Shown here: one piece after another, positions 12,866-24,450 of the stretch
How positions within the stretch are numbered: the first letter of the stretch is position 1
Layout of the letters: each line of letters begins with the position of its first letter
Notes under the pieces: model-generated
The model's input: only the letters and a program-made list of their open reading frames with translations
The model's database searches: none
Told to the model about the DNA's origin: nothing
Program-made: the position numbers and the translations under genes
Assembly (NCBI RefSeq): GCF_019320115.1
Contig: NC_089593.1
Location: forward strand, 34,641,977-34,705,976
Source: Miscanthus floridulus
Taxonomy: Eukaryota; Streptophyta; Magnoliopsida; Poales; Poaceae
Length of the DNA: 64,000 nt
Direction of reading: 5' to 3'

Positions 12866-13051
12866 ACTACCTTATTGAGTTACCTCTATACTCAACTTTT
12901 CCATCTCTTGGCATAAAGTCAAACCCATTGTTTTTACTGTTAGACAATTGTAATAACTTTTACGACTGAGTGCATCTGCAACCATATTTGCCTTACCAGG
13001 ATGATAATGTACTTCCAAGTCATAATCTTTAATCAATTCTAACCATCTTCT

Positions 13052-14500
13052 CTATTGCATGTTCAAATCCAATTGAGTAAAGATATACTTTAAACTCTTG
13101 TGATCTGTATAAATATGGCATATATTACCAAGCAGGTAATGCCGCCAAATCTTCAAAGCATGGACAACTACTGCTAACTCTAGATCATGAGTGGGATAGT
13201 GCTCTTCATGATGCTTAAGTTGTCTGGAAGCATAGGCAATGACTCGGCCTTCTTGCATCAATACACATCCAATACCAATACCCGAAGCATCACAATAAAC
13301 GTCAAATGACTTCTCGATATCAGGTTGGGCTAATACTGGTGCAGTGGTTAACAGTCTCTTCAAAGTCTAGAAAGCTTTTTCACAATTAGATGACCAGACA
13401 AACTTGGCTTGGTTCTTCAACAACCCAGTGATGGACTTGGATACTCTAGAGAAATCTAGAATAAAACGACGGTAATACCCTGCCATTCCCAGAAAACTCC
13501 AAACTTGATGAACAGTGGTTGGCGGTTTCCAATCAAGCACATCCTTAACTTTGCTTAGATCAACAGCAACTCCTTCAGCTGATAAGGCATGTCCAAGAAA
13601 CTGTACTTCCTGAAGCCAGAAGTCACACTTATTGAACTTGGCATATAGTTGATGTTCTCTCAAGCGGGTCAGGACAATTCTAAGATGTTCTGCATGTTCC
13701 TTCTTGTTCTTGGAATATACTAGAATGTCATCAATAAACACCACTACAAACTTGTCTAGCTCAGGCATGAATACAGAATTCATCAGATACATGAAATGAG
13801 CTGGAGCATTTGTCAAACCAAAAGACATTACCAAGTATTCATATAATCCATATCTTGTGGTAAATGCCATTTTGGGAATATCTTCAGGCTTAATCTTGAT
13901 TTGGTGATAACCTGACATCAAATCAATCTTGGAGAATACTTTGGCTCTGGCCAGTTGATCAAAAAGCAAGTCTATCTAAGGTAAGGGATACTTATTCTTA
14001 TTGGTCACTTCATTCAACGGATGATAGTCAACACATAACCTCAGGGTCTCATCTTTTTTTTTCACAAAAATTGCAGGACATCCCCAAGGCAATGAACTAG
14101 GTTGGATAAATCCTTTATTAATCAACTCTTGCAACTGAGTCTTCAACTCGGCTAATTCCTTGGGAGGCATCCTATAAGCTCTCCGAGAGATCGAAGCTAT
14201 TCTAGGTTTTAACTCTATGTTAAACTGAACATCCCTATCAGGTGGTAGACCAGGTAAATCTTCAGGAAAAACATCAGGAAATTCACACACTACCGGGATA
14301 TCTCTAATCTCTCTGACAGAAGTTGCACAAACTTTGCCCACTGATCTTCTTAAGGTTGGAAGTTGGATAAGAAGTTGAGAATTACTATCTGGCAAACTCA
14401 CCCATATTGTCCTATTCAAAGCATCTATAACAGCCTTATGCTGATACATCCAATTCATTCGCAAGATCACATCTATATCCTGATCCTTGAGAATAATCAT
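13052..14500 (-). pseudogene. Inner element reverse transcriptase and RNase H
   Basis: The RT N-terminus lies at 13976-14500 ([33 protein letters not shown]). The RT core at 13367-13969 has [13 protein letters not shown] and the catalytic [12 protein letters not shown]. RNase H at 13052-13363 has [18 protein letters not shown]. In-frame stops separate the three parts, so no full polyprotein is made. Confidence 0.92.
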
Positions 14501-14539
14501 GGTAGTGGGAAAAATATGCCCACCCAGGTTTATGGGTAC

Positions 14540-15244
14540 CTAGTATACCATTTCCTTAGTACATAGACGTCCCCCGGACGACTGTATAAAGAAATTTTCC
14601 TTTGTTTCCCCAATTGGAATTTCATGCTTTATGACAAAGGTTCTATTGATGAATGAATGAGATGCACCAGAATCAAAAAGCATAACAGCAGGATGATCGG
14701 CGATAGGAAACATACCTATCATCACTGGCTCCCCTTCCGGAATTTCCCCATCTTGAATATAGAAAACTCGTCCGGTCTTCCTTTCATCTTTGCCCTTCTG
14801 AGCATTCTGATTGTTGTTCTTGTTCTGTGCTTGACCCTGTTGCTGATTGGCAGGGGCCTTCTGATAATTTGGATTAGACTGCTTAGGATACGGACATTCC
14901 CTAGAGAAATGACTGGACCTTCCACAATTGTAACATGGATAACTGTGACCCTGGGGTGTTGGAGTAGGGACCCCAGAAGCATTTGTCTATTGTGGATTCT
15001 GATAAGTTGTAGCAGGACGAACATTTGATTGTTGCCCGGCTTGGAACTGCGGCGGACGATAAGGAGGACGATAATGGTTTACTAGATGATAAATCACCCT
15101 CTGCCTCTTTTGATTTCCACCAAAAGATCCAGACGGCCCACTCTTTTTCTTCTTGATCTCCTTATGCTGCCGATACTTTTCCTCTGAAGCAATTGCAATA
15201 TTTACTGCATCATGATAAGTAACATTGGTACAGGTAGTCATCAT
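14540..15244 (-). pseudogene. Inner element gag CCHC knuckle and protease
   Basis: The protease motif VMLFDSGASHSFINRTFV is clear at 14540-14725. Upstream, about 14890-14950 on the minus strand encodes CYNCGRSSHFSRECP, a CX2CX4HX4C zinc knuckle. The Gln/Asn-rich linker between them is typical of this lineage. Reading-frame breaks occur near 14725 and 14985. Confidence 0.88.
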
Positions 15245-15436
15245 TGTCTGTAGTTTGGTATTCAGACCTCACATGAACCATTTCTTTTTCTTGGCATCTG
15301 TATTGACATGTTTAGATGCATACTATGAAACATGTTTAAACTTTCCCACATACTACATAACCGTTTGATCCCCTTGCTTCAAAGCAAGGAACTCATCCAG
15401 CTTTATGGCCATCACTCCTTCTGGAATATAATGGGC

Positions 15437-15913
15437 TCAAAAGGCAGTACGGAACTCAGCCCAAGTTATTGGAATACCAGCTGGTTGCATAGCCACTAGG
15501 TTTGCCCACCAAGCACCTACTGCACCTCTAAGTTGCTGGGCGACAAACACAGGTTTCTGCATCTCCGTGCATGGAATAAGATCAAATTTCTGCTCTATGG
15601 TCTGAAGCCAATCATCAGCCTCCAGTGGTTCATCGGCCTTGGTGAACACTGGTGGTCTTGTATTTGTAAAATCAACATACGTAGCCTCCTGCTTGTTATG
15701 ATTGCGACCACGGTTTCCTTGCACCATATTCTGATTACTTTGAGCTATCTCTCGAAGCAACCGAGCATTCTCAACAGTCACATTGACAAGCGCGGCGATA
15801 GCATTAGCCAAATTCGGAGAAACTGGTGGTGGATCAGGAATACCATCTTCATCTTGTGAAGTACCAGGAATATGCGAACCCCGTGTATGACGCATCTGTT
15901 CATAACAAACCAA
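15437..15913 (-). pseudogene. Inner element gag
   Basis: The gag core has DDWLQTIEQKFDLIPCTEMQ, VFVAQQLRGAVGAWWANL and ITWAEFRTAF, the conserved capsid segment of plant Ty3/gypsy gag. The likely start is MRHTRGSHIPG at 15895. A splice-acceptor-like TATGAACAG precedes that ATG, so the N-terminus may be joined to the ORF at 16066-16604. The 3' part is broken near 15430. Confidence 0.85.
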
Positions 15914-16065
15914 ACTTTACTCACAAGACTTTATTAAACGATAAAAGACCTTACTACAACACATTACATTGGTTCACTTATTTAAACACAAGCCCGCACC
16001 TACACAAGACTACTTAACTTAACTAGATCTCACTATTTACAACTCTACTCTTCTCATCGACCACA

Positions 16066-16604
16066 TCAAACCTCGTGATCGGTATCCATTCCAGAAACAT
16101 TTCCGTCTTCATTATCACTTTCATCGACCATCACTAATTCTTCTAGATCTTCTTCTTCAGGTTCACTATCATTAGCAAGGATGACACCTGGGTCCATTGC
16201 ATCAGCTTGAGGTTCATGATTTGGATCCAGGAGATTGCTCAGCCTATGTACTTCTTCATGTAGATTGGTAGAATATTCTTCTAAATCTTCTACATAAAAT
16301 TCTAGCTCATGAGCTCTAGCTCTAGCTACATCTTCTCTATGCTAAGCTTCATTCCTTCCTTCCACCATACGAACTAACATACGTTCGTAGTTCTTGTGAG
16401 CGGTGGTGAGACACCTCAATTTATTCCGTAACTCGCCCATATGGATGGCATCCACAGCCCTATCTCTAGTAGCCTATGTATCTCTACCTGGGGATCAGGC
16501 CTAGAGCTGCTACTGCTAGCACCGTCATTCCTAGGGTCAAGCTGGTGACGAGGAACTCCTTTGGGTCCAACAGACTTACGGGGTGTTACCTTGGTACGAG
16601 CCAT
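16066..16604 (-). pseudogene. Extra ORF upstream of gag: H3-tail-like N-terminus, acidic C-terminus
   Basis: The ATG at 16604 opens a frame of about 180 codons that ends at TGA 16066-16068. The first residues, MARTKVTPRKSVGPKGVPRH, align with the histone H3 tail ([20 protein letters not shown]): K4, R8-K9-S10, G12 and K14 are all matched, with one extra residue before PR. A Ser-rich linker follows, then a helical, charged stretch (LRNKL...AHELEFYVEDLEEYST), then an acidic tail (SEPEEEDLEELVMVDESDNE). One frameshift near 16460-16480 and one TAG (about 16342) break this copy. It lies about 400 bp inside the 5' LTR and 150 bp upstream of gag. Function is unknown. Chromatin mimicry is inference. 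Confidence 0.7.
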
Positions 16605-16989
16605 ACTATAGGAAGCAAGATTAATCCAAATAAAACAATCTGATCAAAGTCTAAAGAGCAGCTAGGATGGATTACATAACTCAACCCAGACTCACTACCC
16701 AACCCAGACTCAGAGGTGAAGGAAGTAACAAGTGAATTAATCATGATGCATGAATCGTTCTTATGAACAAAAACATCAAAGCTTATAAGGCACATAAACA
16801 ACAGTTGTTTTTATATAGGGCATAATAAGATTACTACTCCACCACACAAAGCCTTTTAATCAAATAAGAAATGGTGAGAATAAAATAAGATAAGTTAGAA
16901 GTAATTTGGACCAAATTAACAAGTTAAATAGATTTGTCCCAAATCATTTTGAAGTTTTTGTAAAACAATACAACAAAGGCTTTGTAATG

Positions 16990-17004
16990 ACCGCTCCAAT
17001 ACCA
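16990..17004 (-). other. Primer binding site of inner element
   Basis: On the minus strand, TGGTATTGGAGCGG begins 3 nt after the LTR terminus. It resembles the initiator-Met tRNA primer site TGGTATCAGAGC with two mismatches. Confidence 0.75.
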
Positions 17005-17007
17005 TTC

Positions 17008-20000
17008 TGTGGCAGAACCTCCTAAATTATAGGACCCACATGCACCTGTCACTGTCCAACAACCTCTGACGACTATGCATATGTTCCTGGTAACTTAAGA
17101 AGACTGTCGGGTGTCCTCGGGAACCCCGAATCATCCACAATTTCCAAGCAGGATCCCATTACAGAGTCATTCAGTATTACAACATTTATTCAAATATCTA
17201 CATCAGAGTAAATTAGCGGAAGTCTTACAATAACTTAGTTTACAAACCAGTTGTTTCAAACCTTACAAACTAAGTTCGATACATATTACAAACCATAGTA
17301 GTAGTGGAGTGGCATTAGTAACATAATACAAACACACAATATAAGTATCCTGCCCAAGGATCACACATTCACTTATCGTCATCGACCTGAACAACAGTCA
17401 TGCAGCACGGTCCAAAATATACCTGCTCATGAGGCTCACCTGCAACAAGGGTCAACGAACCTTGAGTACAAAAGTACTCAACAAGACTTAACTGAAATTA
17501 AAACTGAGAAGACTCAGGAATGCAGGCTTAGGGATTCAAGGTATGGCTTTAGCAATAGTCACAGTTCTTTTGCGTAAAAGCTCTATAACAAGATTCTTTA
17601 TATCAACATTTTTATCTTCAAAAAGATCATATACAAAGCTGACATGATCCGTAATGAGATCATGAAACTTCATATCCAACACTTTCTCAATCCTTACTCA
17701 AGTTCCAGTTATTAAACTACGATGATGAACAGAGAGTTGAGTCTCCATAACCGAGGAGCAACGATGATTCGAACCGATTAAACCCAGCTGGGAATTCTAG
17801 ACCACACGACATATGCAAGTCCCCGACCTACATATACCAACCTACCCTCATTTCCCCTAAGACAAGAACGGGTCTGCGCCACCCGAGAATACAGTACTCC
17901 ACCAATCTAGCCCAATGCCACGTGGGTACACGCTATTCTCGCCATCTCTCCACTCCCAGTACGTGAGTAGCCATTCTCATAATAGAATCACCAAGTTAAG
18001 GCTTACCGGAGTATGTGGTTAGTACTACAAAGTCTCATCTCACACAGTTCAACAACGGACGGTTCTTAATCGACACAGGCGGAAAGAACTCGCTCACAAG
18101 ACATCCATATCTTGTGGCTCTCACACACCGAGTCCGCCCGGTCTAAATTTATTACTCCACATGCTCATATCTCATGACAACATGAATAACCGACCGTAAT
18201 AAAAAACCTTTTTATATCACACAGGTGACAGGTAATCACCTGACCTTTATCTGTCTATGCATGGCTAAGCATAACTAAGCATTACGAATTAAAACTGGTA
18301 ACAAGGTAGATATGGAAAACAAGGTTGGTAATGAACCAATTAGGTTTCCACTTGACTCCTAATCACTTAATGCAGTATATAAAAGCAAAAGCGATAGAAA
18401 TTTATAAAACACAAGGTAGGTTTAAATGCATCTGGGGCTTGCCTTGATTCACGGAAAAGTCAGGTTCCGGAGACGTTCCATAAATATCAAATTCAACCTC
18501 AACAGATGGATTAACTTCCTCCGCAACTTGATTAACTATCACGTGCTCACCTTCGTTCACTACACGTAGTAACAATGCCATGTTTAACATGATGCGGGAT
18601 ACAAAACATGATGCTTGATGATGGATGCGAAAGTTAAAAACTTGAATACAACTTTCCTTCGCGGTACAGTTACAAGTCAAGACTAACTAAACCTTTTTCA
18701 TAACACTTATTTCAATTGCCAAGGATCATTACCAACTAATGACCCAAGGTCATCACTCAATCCAAAAATCAAACAAAAAACTAAGTCATTAAAGGTTACT
18801 ATTTGCTTTTATGAATTAATTATTTAATTAAAAATTATGAAATAAATCAACTTGTTCCAATTGAGCTCAAAATTTTTGTAAAGGTTCATCACATGATAAC
18901 TAAGTGGCAAAACAATTTTCATAATTTTTGGATAATTAATTAAGCCTAGAGAAATCATGGAAACTCATTTATTAATTAATTGAGAAATTTTTATCACATT
19001 CAAAAACTACTGAAAAACAACATTTCATATTTTTCCTAAATAATATACATCACAGAGAGGTCACACAAAAAATTTCATAATTTTTGGAGCTCTAATTAAT
19101 TCTACACAAAAATAACAAAAGTATACACTATTCATTCATTTCTGAAAAAGAAAAATTCCATTTTCAAATCAAACCGCCACTAACACCTTGACCCCACCTG
19201 TCATCCCCGACCTCCCACGCTGACCACGACGACAGCGGCTTTGACCTATGATTTCTCGCCGCCGGTGTGATCACCGTCGACGGCCAAGGTACCACCACGT
19301 CCCCTATATCCCTACGCGTCTATTGGTGGCACAAACGAGACCAAACACGGCTAGGACCGAGCACGACACCGGCCATGGCAGCCACGACAGCGCAGCTGCG
19401 CGACTCTGGTGAAACAGGACTAGTAGCGGTTAAACAAACAACACAGGAAGGTTCAGTAGCTCACCCCGAACACGATAGAGCAAGGAGCAGGACCGGGAGA
19501 GCAACGGAGAGGTGGGTCGACGTGCACAGCAGCCACGGCGGAGCAACAGTCATAGATGGCGGTGTTCCGGCGACTGCGGTGGACAAAATGGTCAATCAAC
19601 CGGGCACAAAGCACCACGGCATCGTGGCAAAGCCGAAGCAAGATGGTCAATCAACCGGGCACAAACCCCCTAATTCAGTCTACATTTTTGAAATGCAAAT
19701 TTGAATTCAAAAAGGGGACATTTAAGGAATTACGCCTTTTCAAATTACTTCAAATTTTATAAAACAACTTTGAAAGCTCCAAAAACCAACTTTGTAGAAC
19801 TCAACAAGCTCTAGCTTTTAGGCTCAACCCCCAAAATGTGCTTAGATTTTGAAATGGGTTTTCCAGGGCAAACTTAAATGCTGAAATTAGGGTTTTTTTT
19901 GAAAATTCAAATCCAAGCAAAACTTTGAACTTGATTCAAACAACACAATTCAACACATACAACATAAAGGTAAATTTGTTTTAGTGAATGCACATAAAAT

Positions 20001-20080
20001 TTTTCACTAAGATCAAATGATTTGTAATGCATATGATGACATGCCCTGTTTTAGGGTTTTAAAACACCCGAGGTGTTACA
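17008..20080 (-). repeat. 5' LTR of inner element (3.07 kb)
   Basis: Collinear with 7632-11242 except for a deletion of about 550 bp after 19642. The deletion is sealed by a 23-bp insert (19643-19665) that copies 19588-19610. Contains the promoter region, but no element RNA start could be placed. Confidence 0.93.
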
Positions 20081-20475
20081 ATGTACTTGAGCTCATAGTT
20101 CGCCAAATCGTCGATAGTAATTTCTGAGACTTTCACCTCCTTTCTGCTTAAGTCCTTTTAACTCTGCGTGGGTGATTGGGTGTGTAATGATACCCACAAA
20201 ATTTTCACAGAAAGCTCTTTGCAAGTCCTCCCAATTTCTGATTGATCCTGGATTCAATTTGTCAAACCATTGAAGGGGCATGGTTTCTAGGGCCATGGGA
20301 AAGAACAAGGTCTTGATATCATCGTCTCCTCTGGCCAATTCAATCGATTGCGAGTAAATCTTGAGCCACTGCCTTGGTTCGGTCTTGCCATCATACTTGG
20401 AGTGGTTGGACGGCTTGAACTTGTGAGGCAGTCGTATTGAAGCAAGTCTGTTTGCAAAATAGGGGAATCTATCAT
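20081..20475 (-). pseudogene. Outer element gag, central portion
   Basis: PLQWFDKLNPGSIRNWEDLQ and SLRNYYRRFGEL are conserved plant gag capsid motifs. The frame runs into a TGA a few codons before the inner-element junction and then continues on the other side at 7631 in the same frame. That supports one gag gene split by insertion. Confidence 0.87.
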
Positions 20476-21365
20476 GCTTTCTGGCTTCTATGTATTCTGA
20501 TTCAGCACCCCCTTCTTGCCAACTGTTGTCTTGGTGAGAGTAGTTTCGCGTGGCTATCCGAGTAGGTGCTTTGCTTCTGACCTTTCTTGGTTGTTCGACT
20601 CAGTCGTTTTGACTATGGTTTTTTTCTACTTTCTCTGTTGTGACTTCCACTTGGTCCAAGTCTCTTGAAAGCGGACTTCCTTTGATTTTGATCTTCCTGC
20701 TCATGAGATGTTGACCTGACAGGTAGTCTTGAGCGGGTCCTTCCATCGTGCGTCCTTAGGACTGTTGATCGGAGAAAGTCCCAGAGCTGTTCTTATTTTT
20801 CATTGGGATGTGAAGTCGCCCTGAGTTCTTCTAGTGCTTCTCAGATCTTATCGCAGGGTGTATTCGCCGCTCGTCCTTCTTTGACCTCTCGCTCTAATTT
20901 TCTTCTATTGTACTCGGCTAGATCTGACTCATATCTGATCCAAGCTTCCTTGCGCTGCCTAGCATGGCGTTGACGTCCTTGTTTCAATTTGTTCTTTCTC
21001 TCTCTGGCTTGCCTCTAACTCTCGGTCTCACCATCGTGCCCCCAGGTAAAGGGTGATATGTTGGACTCAGATTCATCCGATGACCTAACATCGGGCGCTT
21101 CTGCGGGGACCAATGGTGATCGAGGATGGCGAACCATGAATACTTCTCATGCGTGAATTGCTCCGCTACCGGCATCGGTTTCCACACTGTCGAAATAGTT
21201 GATAACTTTAGTAGAGGCTTTAAGGTCGTAGATTGAGTCTCCTTCTTGGTAGGGTAGAATTGCTGTTGTCGTATTGTCGACTAGTTGGGTGCCGCTATCC
21301 TTAGGAACGAAATCTGGCTAGTGGACGATGTAGTCTTGAGATGTTATAGTTAACACGAGACCTTC

Positions 21366-21836
21366 CTAGGCTCCTTTCAGTGGCATTCTAAGCACCGAAT
21401 CGAGGAATCCTTCGGGCCATGTTTGATAAGACGTTGCCATGTTGTGGAGTCCAAACAAAAAAGGACCCAACTTCTTGAAAAGACTCTGAGTGTACTCCGA
21501 GTTGTATTCTTGATAGGCCAAGGCCGCATTCTTAAGCCCCATCGGAAAAGAACTCGGTTTCTCAGAAGAACTCAGGTAAGACTCTATTTCAGATGTGGAA
21601 CCTGAGTTTGAGTCGGATGCGCAAAGTCGCAAAATCTGAGTTGGATCGGACATCGCGAGCTGCGCGAATCTTCCAGCAAGTTGATCTGTCGTAGTCGCCA
21701 AAATAGAATGGTCTTCATGGTGATCCAAATTTTCGAGGAGATGGCTTTGGAGCTTGCCATTGTCACCTGCCTCATAGATCCATGAACCGAAGATGAAGGT
21801 TGATCCCGTCGAGAAGATCATGTTGTCGAGGTCCAT
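21366..21836 (-). pseudogene. Outer element gag, N-terminal region
   Basis: A 156-residue frame beginning MDLDNMIFSTGSTFIFGSWI, 50 bp inside the 5' LTR, where this lineage's first ORF should start. The segment between it and 20475 (including 20984-21187) continues gag-like sequence with stops. No catalytic motifs are expected here. Confidence 0.7.
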
Positions 21837-21885
21837 CGAGCTCTCGGATGCAAAGTCGCCGAAAGCCCCTACCTAGCGCGCTAGC

Positions 21886-22276
21886 TGTCGATGTTTCACC
21901 ACCGATAGCCTGCCACGGGGGTATCCGGGGCAGTATGTTCGGGCTTCAGCGTATGCGGAACTCGACGGTTAACACAAGAGACAGTCGTTTTATCCTGGTT
22001 CGGACCCTCGATCTTTGATCGAGTAATAGCCCTACGTCCAGTCAGCGTTATCCTTTGTGTTGGATTGATTGTAAAGTGTTGTGTTGTTCAAGTCCCCTCT
22101 CTAGGAACTCTGCCCTCCTTTATATAGTTAGGAGGCCAGAGTCCTAGTTGATTTATAATAAGATTCTTAGTAGGATTACAGAATAATACTACTACTAAGT
22201 TTGTAGGGAAAGAAATCCTAGTTAGACTAGATCTTCTCCCTGCATTATGGGGTATCCGGTGGGTCCCGTATCGACA
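21886..22276 (-). repeat. 5' LTR of outer element
   Basis: Starts TGTCGATG and ends TATCGACA, followed directly by the TSD TCAAC. It carries a CTTTATATAG TATA-like motif about 22120. Confidence 0.92.
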
Positions 22277-22281
22277 TCAAC

Positions 22282-23577
22282 CTCCAGCTTGCTTTGAGTA
22301 CTGTTACGACTTGTATTGTGCTTGTAAAGCTGCATCAGCTGATTGATCTTTTATGAGCCATAATATAAGTTAGTTATCGATCTGTATCATAGTTTGTAAG
22401 GCTGCATCAGCTGATTGATCTCTAACGAATCATAATATAGATCAAAGTTATCGATCTTGTGTTAAATAACTTGTTGTTTAATACAATATCACCGGTTATC
22501 GAATCTGCTAAGATTGGTAAGACTTTCCTTGCTGTTTTTGGTTGATTCGCTAGTTATCGATCTTGCTATAATTAATGTTTTATTAATTATAACAAAGTCA
22601 CCCGATTGAGATAGAGGTAGATCGGCATCATACCATCTTAATTGGTCGTCCTTTGATCTGGTCACGCTTCAAATCTTATAACTGATGGCTTAATTTCACT
22701 AGATCGGTTGTTCTATCTCTATTCCAGTCAAACATAGTATGCATCTAAAGACATGTTTCAATCTTGAATAAACTCACTAGTTAATGAGATCTAATCTAAT
22801 GACACTATCATAGCTGCATCGATCCGGTCAAACCTCACTGGTAAGACTTTAGATTAGAAATTATCGACTAGTGGTCTTGTTCATGATCAAGATATGTACT
22901 TTGTTTGTTTATTATGACTGCATCGGCTATTTTAGCTGATTTGCCTATACTCTTATGCATATAGCATGTTTTCGTGAATCTATCAACATATAGATGGTTT
23001 TATAGATTCTTTGGCTGTAGTTTATTATCATTATCATAGCTGCATCGATCCGATCGATCATCACTGTTGATGATAATAGATTAGACTCAAAACTGTTTGT
23101 AGATTGATTTATATTAGACAATCGATTTGTTTGCATGTTATACTCTTTTTATCAAACTTATCGGCTCGACGCTTTATATCGATCTTGTTCCATTTAGCCG
23201 ATGATACTCTATGATGTTCCATGAGCATCGATTATTTTGATTCGTATCATTATCATTTAATATTAGCCGATAATACTTGATTTAAAGATCTTTATTTCGT
23301 GAATATGCTGGATATTGACTATTTAGTTGATAGCCTCATTGAATCGGCTATCTAGTCGTACATTTGGAACTGTTTGGTGCAACACCGACATGTTCCACCT
23401 TAAACTACTGATAAGAGTTTCTCTCCTTGTCAATTGCAGGTCAAATTGACTGGCACGTCGTTGGGTTTTCAGAATTGACTTGTTCTGTGTTGAAGCCAAA
23501 CAGATCTCTGGTCTCGTTCCACTTAGATCTTTTGGCTTGCTGTGTGTTGATCACATCGCCACATTTTTGTGTCAACA
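22282..23577 (+). mobile_element. Right part of a probable older LTR element
   Basis: Continues the sequence interrupted at 1482. Contains degenerate GCATCAGCTGATTGATCT repeats, a splice-like TTGTCAATTGCAGGTC (about 23434) and a possible terminus near GTGTCAACA (about 23577). No coding region was recognised. The family could not be set. Confidence 0.35.
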
Positions 23578-23774
23578 AAAACTTAAAACGAAAATACTAA
23601 AATTATAGAGAAAAGCATAATAAAATTTTATTAGTGTTAAGTCCCTATCTTATAACGCCTAACCAATCTAACTGATAGGCAAAAGAATCACCACAGTAAC
23701 AAAAAAGGAAGATGAGGATGATAACATGAAGACTAATCCTAAAGGGGCACTTAAGCATTTATACCCCGATTTTG

Positions 23775-23990
23775 AAGTAAAATGGTGGTTTGCCTCTCTT
23801 TTTTAACTTTGTGATTTTACTCCTAGAATTTCAAAACGAAGGGAGACTTTACCCCCTGTTCTGTGATGTGCACTTAACGCTGTTAACTTTTAGACAAAAG
23901 AACAAGTTTGTCCATGCGTTTTTACCACTATTTTATTTTGATATTTCTATTTTTATCTCTATTTTCAGATCAATAATTTGGCAATTTTAA
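23775..23990 (+). repeat. MULE terminal-repeat-like fragment
   Basis: TTTTTTAACTTTGTGATTTTAC and the following AACGCTGTTAACTTT...AGACAAAAG match, with divergence, the left terminal region of the MULE at 27482. It looks like one end of a related element. The partner end was not found. Confidence 0.55.
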
Positions 23991-24204
23991 TACAGAGTTA
24001 GACAATTCAATCAGTGCAAAGCTCAACAATTTTTAGAAAAAAATTGACAGCATTTCAGCCAACAATCCATATAAACAAAAATCAATATCACACATGTTAT
24101 ATTAATGGCAACAAACGAGGTCCATATAATATGCCATCATACAGCACCATATTAGATACCAACATACAAATCCAAATGAGACTATTTTGCATTCGAATTA
24201 TGAT

Positions 24205-24450
24205 TTTTTTGTTGGGCCAAATGTGTTGCGCCTAGGAGGCAACGATCTGGACTGTTGCCTATAGGCTGAGGGATAGGTACAAATTTTCTTTGGCCAAATG
24301 GGCTGCTGGTCTATATTCTTCAGGTCTCACAGCTTCGATCCCGGGAGGTTGGGTGTAATTGTGATTTTTCGTTGTTTCGTTGGACAAATGGGTTGCGCTA
24401 GAGTGGAGGCAACGATGTGGGCTGCTACCTATGGCCTAAGGGGCTGAAAC
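24205..24450. repeat. Imperfect direct repeat, spacing about 165 bp
   Basis: GTTGGGCCAAATGTGTTGCGCC...GGAGGCAACGAT is repeated as GTTGGACAAATGGGTTGCGCT...GGAGGCAACGAT. It is otherwise unannotated AT-rich DNA (23990-25260) in which I see no gene. Confidence 0.5.

Larger units (their letters stand above)
7632..20080 (-). mobile_element. Ty3/gypsy chromovirus (Tekay/Del-like), inner nested element
   Basis: A 12.4-kb minus-strand element inserted in the gag of the outer element. Evidence: long LTRs (3.61 and 3.07 kb) with TGTGGCAG...GTGTTACA termini, an initiator-Met-type primer site, a polypurine tract, and flanks TTGTA (7627-7631) and ATGTA (20081-20085), a TSD with one mismatch. Domain order is an extra upstream ORF, gag, CCHC, protease, RT, RNase H, integrase, then a chromodomain-like tail. 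Multiple stops show it is dead. LTRs differ by about 6% over the first 200 bp by eye. Confidence 0.93.
1488..22276 (-). mobile_element. Ty3/gypsy LTR retrotransposon, Tat-like (outer element)
   Basis: This is a complete element in minus orientation, 20.8 kb including the inner 12.4-kb insertion and about 8.3 kb without it. Evidence: two LTRs of about 390 bp with TGTCGA/TCGACA-type ends (the left copy starts TA instead of TG), and a perfect 5-bp TSD, TCAAC, at 1483-1487 and 22277-22281. Its domains in order are gag, protease, RT, RNase H, a second RNase H and integrase. The second RNase H and a long 3' region with tandem repeats are traits of the plant Tat lineage. All coding parts contain stops or frameshifts, so it is inactive. 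The two LTRs differ at about 20 of 390 sites by eye. Confidence 0.93.
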
